Of a stretch of 32,287 bases of DNA, positions 23,194 through 31,303 are shown in pieces. Source of the stretch: Rhizobium sp. FKY42 (GTDB lineage: Bacteria; Pseudomonadota; Alphaproteobacteria; Rhizobiales; Rhizobiaceae); contig NZ_STGA01000013.1 of the NCBI RefSeq assembly GCF_005222835.1, positions 1-32,287 on the forward strand, written 5' to 3'. The first letter of the stretch is position 1. The number at the start of each line of letters is the position of its first letter. The notes below the pieces were generated by a model. It had not been told where the DNA came from. It was given only the letters and a program-made list of their open reading frames with translations, and did not search any database. A program made the position numbers and the translations under genes.

Positions 23194-24234
23194 TTATTTG
23201 CCCCAGGTGCGAGCCAGCACATCAAGCCAGTTACGATAAGCAACTCGCTCGATCGAAATCTGATCAAAACCGTTATGCCGCATAAGCTCGATCAGACGCG
23301 GCAACCCGGCGGCATCCTTCAGTTCATTGGGAACGGTCGTTCCGTCAAAATCGGAACCTAGTGCTACACGCTCGATGCCGATGCGGTCCGCTACATAGCG
23401 AATGTGGTCGACAACGATCTGCATCGGAGTATCGAGGTTCCGCACCCCATCATCCCGGAGAAACAGGACTCCGTAATTGATGCCAACGAGGCCTTTGCTT
23501 TCGCCAATCGCATCAAGCTGGCGGTCCGTCAGGTTTCGGCTGTGCGGGCTGAGCGCATGTGCATTGGAGTGTGTCGCCACAAGCGGCGCATCGGAAAGTC
23601 TTGCGATGTCCCAGAACCCCTGTTCGTTCATGTGCGAAAGGTCGATCAGGATCTTAAGATCATTGCAGGCGCGAACAAGAGCGCGCCCTGCCTGCATCAA
23701 CCCCGGCCCGATATCGGGAGAATGAGGCACTCGGAACGGAACACCATGAGCGAAAATGTTAGGTCTGCTCCAGACGGGCCCAAGGCTGCGTAAACCGGCC
23801 TGATGAAGCACGTAAAGCGCATCGAGATCCTCACCAATGCCCTCCGCACCTTCGATATGAAGCACCGGGGCAAAAACGGACTGTTCAATGCAGGTCTGCA
23901 ATTCGCTTGCACTGCGGCAAACCTTGATCTGTCCCTGTGAACGCGCTTCCAACTCAAAGAGTTTTCGGGCCATTGCCAACGTCTGGTTCAATGCGGAAGG
24001 CTGGCCCGGCGCAACGAAGTTGCCCTCGGCATCCGGCTTGTGATGCGGAGACGGAACGAAGATGGCAAAAAGCCCTCCTGCTAATCCGCCGGCTCTGGCA
24101 CGCGGCAGATCGACATGCCCCCTTCCCTCACCCTCCAGAAACCGGGCGACGGGATCGTCTTGGCCCGGCTGCATCATGCGCAGCAGAACATCGTTGTGAC
24201 CGTCTATGATCGGGACAAGCGGGAGATTGGGCAT
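23194..24234 (-). CDS. M19 family membrane-type dipeptidase
   Basis: The 346-residue metallopeptidase has the renal dipeptidase TIM-barrel fold. The zinc ligands are visible in order: PIIDGHNDVLLRM (His-x-Asp), LHIEGAEGIG (bridging Glu), LSHMNEQGFWD (His), ATHSNAHALSPHSRN (His) and LGSDFDGTTVPN (Asp). It has no signal peptide, so it should be cytosolic. The family cleaves L,L and L,D dipeptides and some beta-lactams. ATG 24234 is six bases after GGAA; a TTG four codons upstream is an alternative. It lies 77 bp after the LacI regulator gene on the same strand and could be co-transcribed with it, although its function is unrelated to pectin breakdown. Confidence 0.88.
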   Translation of the reverse strand: MPNLPLVPIIDGHNDVLLRMMQPGQDDPVARFLEGEGRGHVDLPRARAGGLAGGLFAIFVPSPHHKPDAEGNFVAPGQPSALNQTLAMARKLFELEARSQGQIKVCRSASELQTCIEQSVFAPVLHIEGAEGIGEDLDALYVLHQAGLRSLGPVWSRPNIFAHGVPFRVPHSPDIGPGLMQAGRALVRACNDLKILIDLSHMNEQGFWDIARLSDAPLVATHSNAHALSPHSRNLTDRQLDAIGESKGLVGINYGVLFLRDDGVRNLDTPMQIVVDHIRYVADRIGIERVALGSDFDGTTVPNELKDAAGLPRLIELMRHNGFDQISIERVAYRNWLDVLARTWGK

Positions 24235-24311
24235 GATGCATTCCAATAAAACATATCGAACTGTTCCCCCAGTCCTACGTCAGCCAGCCTCTCAGGGCAA
24301 ATCGGCAGCAT

Positions 24312-25367
24312 TTACCCGCGTATCTTGGCCACTGCGGTGGATGCACGCTCTACCAGATGACAGGCCAGTTCGACGCGCCGAGCAGGGTTGATCCTGCCCG
24401 CCATACTGTCGCTGATCAGATCGAGAGCAGCCGAACCAATTTCCCGCATCGGCAGATGCATTGTCGTCAGCGGCGGATTGACGAAAGAAGCCTGAGGCAA
24501 ATCATCCATACCTACGACGGACACATCATCCGGCACTGTAAAACCGGCCTTTTGAACACCAATGATGGCGCCAACCGCCAGACTATCGCCTGCGGTCACG
24601 ATGGCGGAAAAGTCCAGGCCTCGGTCCCGTATGCGTTCTTCGATTGCTCTTGCCGCCAATTCGGGAAGCCAGTCATCGACCGAAATGATCAGATCCGGGT
24701 CAGCAACCAGCTGATGCGCCTTCAGCGCATCCTGCCAGCCGTCGCAACGGTGCAGAATAGTCCGCCGTCCCGGACGCATCAGGAAGAGAATACGCTTGTG
24801 ACCAAGCTGTATCAGATGTTCTGTGGCAAGCCTTGCCGCGGAGCGATTGCAAGGCGTCACGCTGGAGAGACGCATCAGAGGATCATGTCCATTCAACAGG
24901 ACCACCGGTTTCGGAAAATCGCGCGTCGCTGCCAGCATGGCCTCGTCGTCCACCGTCAGAAACAGAAGACCTGCGGTTTCGGGGTCATCCCGCGCTTCCT
25001 GCAGCATCTGGGTTTCATCCGCTTTGTCGGCGATAGGCCGCGTCACGATCTCAAGATTGAGCGCCTCTGCACGCTCACGCAGTCCCTCGAGCACATAGAG
25101 CGTGAACTGGTTGCGCACATAATCGATCATCGCGGCGCTTGAGGCCGCCAACACGATCTTGCGGCCTGCAAGGGCAACGGGGAGCGTGTAATTCACCTGT
25201 TTGGCAGCAGCCAGAACCTTTTCGCGTATCTCCGGTTTCACGCCTTTCTCGCCTGCAAGCGCGCGTGAAGCGGTACTGATCGACACACCGCTCGCCGATG
25301 CGACGTCTTCCAACTTGATCCGCCTGGATTTGGCAGCCCGTTTTCCGGGCAAGGGTCGACTGGTCAT
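24312..25367 (-). CDS. LacI-family transcriptional regulator
   Basis: The 351-residue repressor-type regulator has an N-terminal helix-turn-helix and hinge helix (IKLEDVASASGVSISTASRAL near residues 17-37, then PEIREKVLAAAKQVNYTLP), followed by a periplasmic-binding-protein-like effector domain with VVGMDDLPQASFVNPPLTTM. It is divergent from the rhamnogalacturonan gene chain across 119 bp, so it most likely controls that operon and itself, with a sugar acid or unsaturated uronide as inducer. Palindromic sites lie between the two starts. The effector is inferred from context only. Confidence 0.9.
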   Translation of the reverse strand: MTSRPLPGKRAAKSRRIKLEDVASASGVSISTASRALAGEKGVKPEIREKVLAAAKQVNYTLPVALAGRKIVLAASSAAMIDYVRNQFTLYVLEGLRERAEALNLEIVTRPIADKADETQMLQEARDDPETAGLLFLTVDDEAMLAATRDFPKPVVLLNGHDPLMRLSSVTPCNRSAARLATEHLIQLGHKRILFLMRPGRRTILHRCDGWQDALKAHQLVADPDLIISVDDWLPELAARAIEERIRDRGLDFSAIVTAGDSLAVGAIIGVQKAGFTVPDDVSVVGMDDLPQASFVNPPLTTMHLPMREIGSAALDLISDSMAGRINPARRVELACHLVERASTAVAKIRG

Positions 25368-25380
25368 GGTTCATCTCGCG

Positions 25381-25417
25381 TTTGCAGCAAATTGCAAAAA
25401 ATTTTCAGCTTGCGCAA
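25381..25417. promoter_or_regulatory. Operator candidates between lacI gene and GH105
   Basis: TTTGCA-GCAAAT-TGCAAA (25381-25398) is a perfect 6-bp inverted repeat 14 bp upstream of the LacI-type start codon, and TTGCGCAA (25410-25417) is a perfect 8-bp palindrome 12 bp further on. LacI proteins bind palindromes of this size, often with a central CG as in the second one. Both suit autoregulation and control of the divergent operon. Confidence 0.5.
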
Positions 25418-25486
25418 CGATTTTCGTGATGGTTTCTTCTTGCTCATGAACGACGCCTTGGGAGAGGCGGATGCAGGAGGATTACA

Positions 25487-26587
25487 ATGGCCCTGAATGG
25501 CGACACCATTCTTGCCAATCTCGATCGGCTTGTTGCCGGGATAACTGGCCTGAAGAACGAGGGCCGTTTTCACGAGCCCAACCTCGATGGCACGGCAGGA
25601 GACTACATTTCATTCGACAGCTGGGAATGGCCGCAGGGCGTTGGCCTCTATGGCATTATTCGCCTGTGGCAGTTCACCGGCCGGGATGATCTGAAGGCCC
25701 TGATCGAGGGTTGGTATGAGCGGCGGCTGGCAGCCGGCCTTCCGAAATTGAACGTCAATACCACGGCGCCGATGCTTGGCCTTTCCGTGCTTTGGCGCGA
25801 AACGCAGGATGACCGTTGGAAAGAGACGCTGGACACTTGGGCGAGCCGCGTCATCACCGAAATGGGCCGCACCCAGGAAGGTGCATTCGAGCACCATGTC
25901 TCCGACAAGGTGAACGACGACGAGTTGTGGGACGACACGCTTTATATGGTTGCGCTGTTTCTGGCCTCCTATGGTCAGGCAAGTGGCCGCAAGGAGCTGG
26001 TCGATGAAGCGGCCCGGCAGTTCCTTGTGCATGCACGCTACCTTTCAGATCCGGAAACCGGCCTGTGGTTCCATGGCTGGACATTTGATGGACGCCATAA
26101 CTTTGCCCGAGCACGCTGGGCGCGTGGCAATGCATGGATCACGGCTGGCATTCTGGATCTCTTCGATCTGGCAGAACTTCCCACCTCGGTGCGGGATTTC
26201 CTTCTCGGCGTATTGACGGCCCAGGTAAACGCCCTGCTTCCCCTGCAAGCCGAGAGCGGCGCCTGGCGCACCCTGCTCGACGATCCAACATCTTACGAGG
26301 AAACCTCGGCAACTGCGGGGATTGGCTACGGCCTGCTGAAAGCCTATCGTCTGGGCTATGGAGACGAGAGCTGGAAGGCAGCAGGCCTTCGGGCGGTCGA
26401 GTTTGTCCTACGCAACATCGATGCAAGCGGAACCGTACTCAACGTTTCCTACGGCACCCGCATGGGTCACGACCTGCAGTTCTACAAGGACATTCCAATA
26501 CAGCCGACCGGTTACGGGCAGGCCCTCTCCATCCTTTGCCTGTCGGAAGCCCTGAACCACGTAGAAGCTTCCGAGGTGGCGGCATGA
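25487..26587 (+). CDS. Unsaturated rhamnogalacturonyl hydrolase, GH105-like
   Basis: The 366-residue protein has the (alpha/alpha)6-barrel layout of YteR/RhiN-type hydrolases (GH105, relative of GH88). Conserved segments are DSWEWPQGVGLYG, KLNVNTTAPML, DDELWDDTLYM (with the catalytic Asp), HGWTFDGRHNFARARWARGNAW, ETSATAGIGYGLLKA and TGYGQALSIL. There is no signal peptide, so it acts in the cytosol. The family hydrates the terminal unsaturated galacturonate of rhamnogalacturonan oligosaccharides and releases the uronate as a 5-keto sugar. AGGAGG precedes ATG 25487. The kduI start overlaps its stop (ATGA), which ties its product to the next enzyme. Confidence 0.88.
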   Translation: MALNGDTILANLDRLVAGITGLKNEGRFHEPNLDGTAGDYISFDSWEWPQGVGLYGIIRLWQFTGRDDLKALIEGWYERRLAAGLPKLNVNTTAPMLGLSVLWRETQDDRWKETLDTWASRVITEMGRTQEGAFEHHVSDKVNDDELWDDTLYMVALFLASYGQASGRKELVDEAARQFLVHARYLSDPETGLWFHGWTFDGRHNFARARWARGNAWITAGILDLFDLAELPTSVRDFLLGVLTAQVNALLPLQAESGAWRTLLDDPTSYEETSATAGIGYGLLKAYRLGYGDESWKAAGLRAVEFVLRNIDASGTVLNVSYGTRMGHDLQFYKDIPIQPTGYGQALSILCLSEALNHVEASEVAA

Positions 26588-27420
26588 CCATGCGCGTTCT
26601 TTTCGGCGCCGCTCCAGCAGACATCAAGACCTACGACACACAGAAGCTGCGCAATGCATTTCTTGTTGAAGATCTGTTCCAGCCGGGTCAGGCAACCTTT
26701 GTTTACACGCATGTCGATCGACTGATCCTTGGCGGCGCGGTTCCGAACGCGTCCCCGCTCACCTTCGGGTCCGGCGAGGATATCGGAACACCCTATCTTC
26801 TCTCCGCACGAGAGATGGGCATCGCCAATCTTGGCGGCTTGGGCAGCGTGACCGTCGATGGCGAAACATACAATCTCGACAACCGCGATGTTCTTTATGT
26901 CGGGCGCGGGGCGCGATCCATCTCAGTTCAATCAGCGAACGCGCAGCAGCCCGCACGCTTCTACATGAACTCCGTTCCAGCGGGCGCCGATTTCCCGCAC
27001 CGGCTGATCAAGCGTGCGGAATCCAAGCTGCTTGAACTGGGTGATGCGAAGCGCGCCAACAAGCGGAACCTGCGCATGTACATCCACCCGCAGGTCGCTC
27101 CGTCCTGCCTGCTGCTGATGGGCATCACGGATCTGGCTGAAGGCAGCATATGGAACACCATGCCGCCGCACCTGCATGAACGGCGAATGGAAGCATACTG
27201 CTATTTCGACATGTCCCCCGAAGATAGAGTGATCCATCTGATGGGCAGACCAGAGGAAACACGCAACCTCGTGGTCGCAGATGGCAATGCGGTACTTTCC
27301 CCCGCCTGGTCCATCCACATGGGCGCAGGAACGGGACCTTACTCCTTCGTCTGGGGCATGACCGGCGAGAACCAGGAATACAACGATGTGGCCCCGGTGG
27401 CCGTGGCGGATCTGAAATGA
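26584..27420 (+). CDS. kduI: 5-dehydro-4-deoxy-D-glucuronate isomerase
   Basis: The 278-residue cupin-fold isomerase has the same length as E. coli KduI. The metal ligands fall at identical positions: His196 and His198 with Glu203 in PPHLHERRMEAYCYF, and His245 in WSIHMGAGTGPYSFVWGM. The N-terminal FGAAPADIKTYDTQKLRNAF and FVYTHVDRLILGGAVP are also typical. It converts 5-keto-4-deoxyuronate, formed from unsaturated galacturonate, to 3-deoxy-D-glycero-2,5-hexodiulosonate. The start overlaps the GH105 stop and the stop overlaps the next start, four bases each. The next pathway enzyme, KduD, is not in the window. Confidence 0.95.
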   Translation: MTMRVLFGAAPADIKTYDTQKLRNAFLVEDLFQPGQATFVYTHVDRLILGGAVPNASPLTFGSGEDIGTPYLLSAREMGIANLGGLGSVTVDGETYNLDNRDVLYVGRGARSISVQSANAQQPARFYMNSVPAGADFPHRLIKRAESKLLELGDAKRANKRNLRMYIHPQVAPSCLLLMGITDLAEGSIWNTMPPHLHERRMEAYCYFDMSPEDRVIHLMGRPEETRNLVVADGNAVLSPAWSIHMGAGTGPYSFVWGMTGENQEYNDVAPVAVADLK

Positions 27421-29888
27421 CGACAGAACAGAACTATATGCGCAAGACTTTGAACGCGGGCGAGCCGGTCCGGTACTGGCAGCTTGGCGCGCTGATGGAA
27501 GACCGCTTCGATGTGGCCGATCAGCCGATGAAGGGCGAGATGGACCCCTTCTTCTTCCTGACCAAGCACAAGAACTTCATTCCGCACGAATATCCGTGCC
27601 GCACGATCTTTGCAGAAACCTATCGTGGCAAGCGCCCGGATGTGCGAGGGTCCTTCGAGGCAAAGCAGTGGTGGCTGCCGTTCGGCTCCCCCCGTGTCGA
27701 TCTTTCCGGTTTCTGGTTCCGCCCCACGCGTTTGGCAACTTGGGCCCGCACCTACCTGGATGTCAGCGAGGCAGGTTTAGCGCGCATTCGTCTCGGCACC
27801 TGCGGCGGCGCGGTCCTATTCCTGAACGGTCAGGAAGTGGGCTGGATGGCACCCTATGGCCGAAATCTCGAAACGAAGCAGGAGTTCGAGCTCGACCTGA
27901 AGTCCGGGCTGAACGAGATCACGCTGTTTTTCGATGATCTTGCGGAACGCGACGCTCGCTACTTCTATCAGTTCGACTACTTGACCGGCCCTGACGTGAA
28001 AATTGCGATCCCGGTCCCAGTGGAAGGCGCTGTCGCCGAAAGTATCGAAAACGCACTGGAAGGCATGCATCTTGATCGCCCCGCCTATTTCAGCGGCGAT
28101 ATCACGCTGCTTTTCGCCAAGCCACTGCCCGTTGCCGTCGAGGTAAATGTTGCAGTCGAAGGCGACTTCATGTCGCGTGAGCGGTTCGATCACGATTTCA
28201 AGCTGCCTGCCGGCGCAACGAGCCTAAACCTCGGCTCTGCCGAAAGCGCACCGGCCGATTTCCGCCATTTCCGCATCAGGCTCGATGCTGGCGGCTTTGT
28301 TGCGGCACGCCCACTTGGCGTCGAGATTTGCCATGCGGAGCGCCAGGGTCAGGCTCCGGCTTCACTTCAGGACCGTATCGTCGAGACATTGACCGAAGTC
28401 TCCGAGCATTCCGAGCGCGATACGGTGCGTGCCTTCGCACGACTGGCAAGCGGTCGTGCCGGCAGCGATACCGATGCAATGATCGAGGAGATCCTGCCAT
28501 CCATCGAAGATTGCCATGATTGCGCCGATTTCTCGTTGGTCCCACTCATCTGGTCTCGCACCGTCTGGGGCAAGGATATCAACCAGAAGACACGCGATCG
28601 TATCGATGGCGCCATCCTCAATTATCGTTACTGGATGGATGAGCCGGGCAACGACGTTCAGTGGTATTTCTCCGAGAACCACGCACTGCTTTTCCACACA
28701 TCCTGCTATCTGGCGGGACATCTGCTGCCGGATGCCACCTTCGTGCGCTCTGGCCGCAAAGGTTCCGAACAGGCAAAAATCGGGGCCGAGCGGGTGCGTG
28801 CATGGCTCGACCATTTCGAACACTGGGAAATGGCAGAGTTCAACTCTGCGCCCTATTTCCCGATCGATCTGAAGGGCCTGACGGCGCTGGCAGCACTTTC
28901 GCCGGACAAGGATATCGCGGACCGCGCCAAGGCTGGCATCATCCGGCTGTGCGAGATTGTCGCTCGCTCCGCCCATCATGGCATGCTGACGGCAGCGCAG
29001 GGCCGCTCTTACGAACACACGCTGTGTGCCGGTCGCTCGCTGGAGCTTTCTGCAGTTGCGCGTCTTCTCTGGGGCAAGGGCTGGTATGGACGCCGAGTTC
29101 ACGCGCTGCCACAACTGGCCGTCTGCATTCGGGATCATGGCCTCGTGGTGCCGGAAGATCTGGCAGCTATCGCCAGCCATCGTCGTGCCAAGCATCAGGA
29201 ATGGCGCTTTGCGCAGGGTCAAGACAGCTTCGCTGCCCTCTACCACTACAAGGGCGAACATTACGCCATGGGTTCCGCCGTCCACTACCGCTGGAAGGAC
29301 TGGGGCTATCAGGAAACCGTTCTGCACCTGCGTATCGGCGAAAGGCCGGAGGCAGCAATCTGGATCAATCATCCGGGTGAAATCATCCAGCTTGGCTACG
29401 GGCGCCCCTCCTACTGGGGTGGCTGCGGCTCGGTACCAAGAGTTCAGCAGTACCGCGGTCTGGCTGTGGTCGATTTCGACGTGCATGAGGAGCAGCCTGA
29501 TTTCTCGCACGCGTGGTTCCCGAAAGCGGAATTCGACGACGTCAAGATTGCTGGAAACAAGGCTATCGCCCGCAGCGGTCGGGGCATCGCACTCCTGATT
29601 GCGAGCGATACACTGTCGCAGGTCGATGAAGGTCCGTCCGCAGGCGCGGAGCTTCGCATTCCAGGGCGTAAGACACGCTGGATCGTCCGTCTTTCCGAAG
29701 GTGACGGATTGACGGAGATCGAAGCGCGCTATGGCGACTTGGCGATAGTTGAGAATGATGGAATATTCACCGTCAACGACCCTGATTATGGGCCTGTCCG
29801 GTTCTTGGCCGATGGCTCGGTCGAGGCGGAAGGCAGAACACTTCGTCGCGAGGATTACACCGTGAGGGGCCAAGCGATCGACCTGTAA
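27417..29888 (+). CDS. Large unassigned carbohydrate-active protein (823 aa)
   Basis: I do not recognise a named family. The 823-residue protein has no signal peptide or membrane segment, so it is probably cytosolic. Residues of roughly 85-190 look like a galactose-binding beta-sandwich (ARTYLDVSEAGLARIRLGTC, VLFLNGQEVGWM, LKSGLNEITLFFDDLAERD). A second beta-rich part follows to about 310. Residues from about 320 to 610 are helical and rich in aromatic and acidic residues (YFSENHALLFHTSCYLAGHL, AEFNSAPYFPIDLKGL, AAQGRSYEHTLCAGRSLE), suggesting an (alpha/alpha)n toroid. The last 200 residues are again beta-rich (HYAMGSAVHYRWKDWG, INHPGEIIQLGYGRPSYWGG). This recalls large rhamnosidase-type hydrolases or toroid lyases. 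Its start overlaps the kduI stop, so it should act on rhamnogalacturonan-derived oligosaccharides. The activity is unknown. Confidence 0.8.
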   Translation: MTTEQNYMRKTLNAGEPVRYWQLGALMEDRFDVADQPMKGEMDPFFFLTKHKNFIPHEYPCRTIFAETYRGKRPDVRGSFEAKQWWLPFGSPRVDLSGFWFRPTRLATWARTYLDVSEAGLARIRLGTCGGAVLFLNGQEVGWMAPYGRNLETKQEFELDLKSGLNEITLFFDDLAERDARYFYQFDYLTGPDVKIAIPVPVEGAVAESIENALEGMHLDRPAYFSGDITLLFAKPLPVAVEVNVAVEGDFMSRERFDHDFKLPAGATSLNLGSAESAPADFRHFRIRLDAGGFVAARPLGVEICHAERQGQAPASLQDRIVETLTEVSEHSERDTVRAFARLASGRAGSDTDAMIEEILPSIEDCHDCADFSLVPLIWSRTVWGKDINQKTRDRIDGAILNYRYWMDEPGNDVQWYFSENHALLFHTSCYLAGHLLPDATFVRSGRKGSEQAKIGAERVRAWLDHFEHWEMAEFNSAPYFPIDLKGLTALAALSPDKDIADRAKAGIIRLCEIVARSAHHGMLTAAQGRSYEHTLCAGRSLELSAVARLLWGKGWYGRRVHALPQLAVCIRDHGLVVPEDLAAIASHRRAKHQEWRFAQGQDSFAALYHYKGEHYAMGSAVHYRWKDWGYQETVLHLRIGERPEAAIWINHPGEIIQLGYGRPSYWGGCGSVPRVQQYRGLAVVDFDVHEEQPDFSHAWFPKAEFDDVKIAGNKAIARSGRGIALLIASDTLSQVDEGPSAGAELRIPGRKTRWIVRLSEGDGLTEIEARYGDLAIVENDGIFTVNDPDYGPVRFLADGSVEAEGRTLRREDYTVRGQAIDL

Positions 29889-29934
29889 ACAAGCCGGGCG
29901 GATGGAGGATCTGCCCATCGGAGGAGGAAAGACA

Positions 29935-31197
29935 ATGGCATTGAAGTCGCTTTTTGCAGCATCCGCTTTGGCGTTGCTGGCCACCACGGCCCATGCGGGC
30001 GATGTCCGCATCATGTGGTATTCGGATGGTATCGAGGGAGAAGTCTTTCAAGATCTCGTCAACAGGTTCATGAAGGAGAACCCAGGCATCAACGTCATCG
30101 TTGATAATGTGGCCTACAGCGTCATCAAGGAGCAGCTTCCGGTTCAGCTGGAAGCCGGCAACGGCCCCGATATCGCCCGCGTCACCGCGATCAAGGATCT
30201 GGCGAAACATTGGCTGGATCTGCGCCCGCTGGTGGCGGATGCGAAATACTGGGACGAGAACTTCGGCGCCAATGCCGACTGGATGCGACCGGACGGCTCC
30301 AACCAGATTTCCGGCTTCATGACACAGCTGACGCTGACCGGCGGCTTTGCCAACAAGACCCTGTTCGAGCAGGCGAATGTCCCGCTTCCGGGGCCCAAGG
30401 CGACTTGGGATGAGTGGGCAGCCGCGGCAAAGAAGGTCGCACAGAGCCAGCAGATCCCCTATCCAATGGCGATGGACCGTTCCGGCCACCGCATCACCGG
30501 TCCGGCCATTTCCAACGGCGCCAATTACATTGGCAAGGACGGCAAGCCCGCTCCGCTCGACGCTGGCGCCAAGGCCTTCCTCGGCAAGTTCGTGGATTGG
30601 TCCAAGGATGGCACGATGTCGAAGGACGTCTGGGTGTCGGCAGCTGGACAATCCTATCGTGCCGCTGCAGACGATTTCATCAACGGTCAGGTCGCATTCT
30701 ACTACGCAGGCTCATGGCAGGTCCCGAACTTCGCAAAGAAGATCGGCACCAATTTCGATTGGGTTGCCACGGGAAGCCCCTGCGGTCCGGCGGCCTGCAC
30801 CGGCCTTCCCGGCGGCGCGGCACTGGTTGCTGTGAAATATACCAAAAACGCCAAGGAAGTCGCCAAGGTCATGGACTATCTGGCGCGCAAGGAAATTGTG
30901 AAGGAATTCTCCGAGCGCACCCTGTTCCTGCCCGCGCATAAGGGCGTGATTGCCGAGGGTGTCAACTTCAAGACCGACAGTGCTCTGGTCAAGGAAGCTT
31001 TGAATACCTTTGTCAACGCGACGAAGACGACATCGGATCTGGCGAACAAGATGCCCGGCTGGCGCTGGTCTGACACCATGTACGGAGCCGTTGTCACCCG
31101 AACCGCCCAGGCGGTTGCCGGCGAGATGTCAAAGGAAGATGCCTTCACCCGTATCGACAGCGATGTCGCGGAAAAGGTCAAGGCATCCGGTCTCTGA
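29935..31197 (+). CDS. ABC transporter sugar-binding protein
   Basis: The 420-residue family 1 extracellular solute-binding protein has a typical signal peptide (KSLFAASALALLATTAHAGD, cleavage after AHA). The mature start is VRIMWYSDGIEGEVFQDLV; the conserved family 1 segment is LPVQLEAGNGPDIARVTAI, and the hinge region includes GQVAFYYAGSWQVPNF. It should capture an oligosaccharide or sugar in the periplasm for the permease encoded next. ATG 29935 follows a very strong GGAGGAGG site (29920-29927); the open frame upstream has no homology. It lies 46 bp after the 823-residue gene, in the same probable operon, so pectin-derived unsaturated rhamnogalacturonan oligosaccharides are the likely cargo. 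Confidence 0.92.
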   Translation: MALKSLFAASALALLATTAHAGDVRIMWYSDGIEGEVFQDLVNRFMKENPGINVIVDNVAYSVIKEQLPVQLEAGNGPDIARVTAIKDLAKHWLDLRPLVADAKYWDENFGANADWMRPDGSNQISGFMTQLTLTGGFANKTLFEQANVPLPGPKATWDEWAAAAKKVAQSQQIPYPMAMDRSGHRITGPAISNGANYIGKDGKPAPLDAGAKAFLGKFVDWSKDGTMSKDVWVSAAGQSYRAAADDFINGQVAFYYAGSWQVPNFAKKIGTNFDWVATGSPCGPAACTGLPGGAALVAVKYTKNAKEVAKVMDYLARKEIVKEFSERTLFLPAHKGVIAEGVNFKTDSALVKEALNTFVNATKTTSDLANKMPGWRWSDTMYGAVVTRTAQAVAGEMSKEDAFTRIDSDVAEKVKASGL

Positions 31198-31218
31198 TCC
31201 TTCATGCATGTGAAATCT

Positions 31219-31249
31219 CGGCCGCTGCCGCCACAAGAGGCAGCGGCCG
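31219..31249 (+). terminator. Strong intra-operon hairpin after binding-protein gene
   Basis: CGGCCGCTGCC and GGCAGCGGCCG form a perfect 11-bp stem with a 9-base loop, 21 bp after the binding-protein stop, followed by TTTCT. Such hairpins between binding-protein and permease genes usually protect the upstream mRNA or partly terminate, giving excess binding protein. Confidence 0.65.
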
Positions 31250-31303
31250 TTTCTCGGTCGGGCATCGATAGCCGGGCAAAATCAGCGCAAGAGGAACGAC
31301 TCC

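Noticed and set aside
26134..26583. In-frame N-terminal extension of KduI by 150 codons
   Set aside because: The extension overlaps GH105 entirely; KduI homology, length and ligand numbering fix the start at 26584.
28362..30014. 550-codon open frame on the minus strand
   Set aside because: It lies antisense to the 823-residue gene, reads into the binding-protein start, has no recognisable domain and its composition is that of a reverse-frame shadow in GC-rich DNA.
29773..30651. 292-codon minus-strand open frame
   Set aside because: It is antisense to the end of the 823-residue gene and the signal-peptide-bearing binding protein; no motif supports it.
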